Assembly: GCA_021299035.1 (NCBI GenBank)
Contig: JAJTGD010000016.1
Coordinates: 1-64,000 of the forward strand
DNA: 64,000 nt
Direction of reading: 5' to 3'
Origin: Oxalobacteraceae bacterium
Lineage (GTDB): Bacteria > Pseudomonadota > Gammaproteobacteria > Burkholderiales > Burkholderiaceae_D
Shown here: one piece after another, positions 63,345 through 64,000 of the stretch
Numbering within the stretch: the first letter of the stretch is position 1
Layout of the letters: each line of letters opens with the position of its first letter
Made by a program: the position numbers and the translations under genes
Notes under the pieces: model-generated
Seen by the model: the letters and a program-made list of their open reading frames with translations, nothing else
What the model was told of the DNA's origin: nothing
Databases searched by the model: none

Positions 63345-63884
63345 TTAGTGCTGTGCAATGTCGAGAAAAGATGGCAGTGTCATCAGCGTCATCAGGTCGA
63401 CACCGAGGTAGTGGCTGCCATCGTCATGGTTAAAGCGATGTGGCGACCAAATCGGCGATGTAGCATCAGGCGCTACTGGCGTCAGCTTCGCTTGGTCGAT
63501 CATGCCGATTATTTGTGTCACTCGAATGGCGCAACGCACTGGCAGCGCACTTGAGAGAACGAGTAAACGATCGCTGCGCTGCCATGGTCTCGGATCGGCA
63601 CCAGCGAAACCGTCGAGGTCAATGACACCAAGCAGCTGACCACGATGACTGACTAGGCCGAGATACCAATGACGCGTGAAGGGGACGGGCGTCGGCAGCT
63701 CGCCGGCTAATATTTCTTCAGTGTGAGGAAGATCGAATAAAAAGTGCCGCGCACCGATAGCGCAAGCCAAATAGGAATTCGCACTACGAGCTGACTTCTG
63801 CGTATGCTGAAGGCGCTGGGCGAGCTGCTGCTGAAAGCTTTGCAGCGACCCGAGCCGAGTACCCGCCGGTGTTTCCACACGCAC
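63345..63884 (-). CDS. pilI: CheW-like adaptor PilI
   Basis: Couples the PilJ receptor to PilL. The 179-residue CheW-domain protein reads [21 protein letters not shown], with [15 protein letters not shown]. It begins at a GTG that shares one base with the pilH stop (TAGTG), indicating translational coupling. Confidence 0.93.
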   Translation of the reverse strand: MRVETPAGTRLGSLQSFQQQLAQRLQHTQKSARSANSYLACAIGARHFLFDLPHTEEILAGELPTPVPFTRHWYLGLVSHRGQLLGVIDLDGFAGADPRPWQRSDRLLVLSSALPVRCAIRVTQIIGMIDQAKLTPVAPDATSPIWSPHRFNHDDGSHYLGVDLMTLMTLPSFLDIAQH

Positions 63885-64000
63885 TAGGCAGACGTGCGCG
63901 AAAGCGCGGCGATCTTTTGCAACAGCGTGTCTGGGTCGAGCGGCTTGACCAGATACTCGCGCGCCCCTTGACGTAATCCCCAGATACGGTCGGTCTCCTG
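63884..64000 (-). CDS. pilH: Response regulator PilH, C-terminal end only
   Basis: The final 38 codons of a CheY-like receiver are visible: QETDRIWGLRQGAREYLVKP then an acidic helix to a TAG at 63884. The KP pair and the QETDR...WG...GA pattern are those of PilH. The rest, and probably pilG, lie beyond the window edge. Confidence 0.88.
   Translation of the reverse strand, partial: QETDRIWGLRQGAREYLVKPLDPDTLLQKIAALSRTSA

Overview
This window reads as a chromosomal segment of a betaproteobacterium, most likely Burkholderiales. The evidence is gene content and order: fur divergent from bamE followed by dapB; nadK divergent from hrcA; the pcm-like/tolC/waaA neighbourhood; an algH-ruvX-pyrR-pyrB-pyrX operon with the non-catalytic dihydroorotase homologue; and a Pil/Chp chemosensory cluster. 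I cannot fix the genus from sequence alone. I see no insertion sequence, prophage or CRISPR array.

Layout. 1-5.1 kb: the start of a beta-carbonic anhydrase gene (cut by the window edge), then a DSF quorum-sensing locus. It has an RpfF-type synthase on the + strand and, convergent to it, an RpfC-type hybrid kinase followed by a heme-oxygenase-like (HDO) putative iron enzyme. 5.2-14.7 kb: stress and housekeeping genes (grpE, dnaK, dnaJ, hemH, recN, nadK, hrcA, fur). Two sigma32-type promoters sit before grpE and before dnaK. 14.7-25.9 kb: bamE, dapB, tonB-exbB-exbD, leuS, an in-frame lptE-holA fusion, proA, hemJ, a DsbA-fold isomerase and an RlmL-type rRNA methyltransferase. 25.9-28 kb: a 49-residue lipoprotein, tRNA-Gly(CCC), trmB and uppP. 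28.2-30.2 kb: a lone 665-residue protein of unknown function with Ser/Thr-rich disordered ends, which looks like a secreted effector.

30.4-43.5 kb is an efflux block: a TetR regulator, adaptor and RND pump; a pcm-like methyltransferase and tolC; then a complete AcrA-AcrB-OprM-type tripartite pump. 43.5-49.5 kb (minus strand) is an envelope-polysaccharide operon: rfbB, rfbA, rfbC and rfbD for dTDP-L-rhamnose, a phosphohexomutase gene broken at its metal-binding loop, and waaA. 49.6-56.6 kb: apaH, the overlapping algH-ruvX-pyrR-pyrB-pyrX-plsC operon and a photolyase. 56.6-64 kb: pilL(chpA), pilJ, pilI and the end of pilH, a chemosensory pathway that in relatives controls type IV pili.

The points I rate highest are the HDO enzyme beside the DSF synthase and sensor, the lptE-holA fusion, the unknown effector-like gene, the broken phosphohexomutase, and the paired heat-shock promoters.
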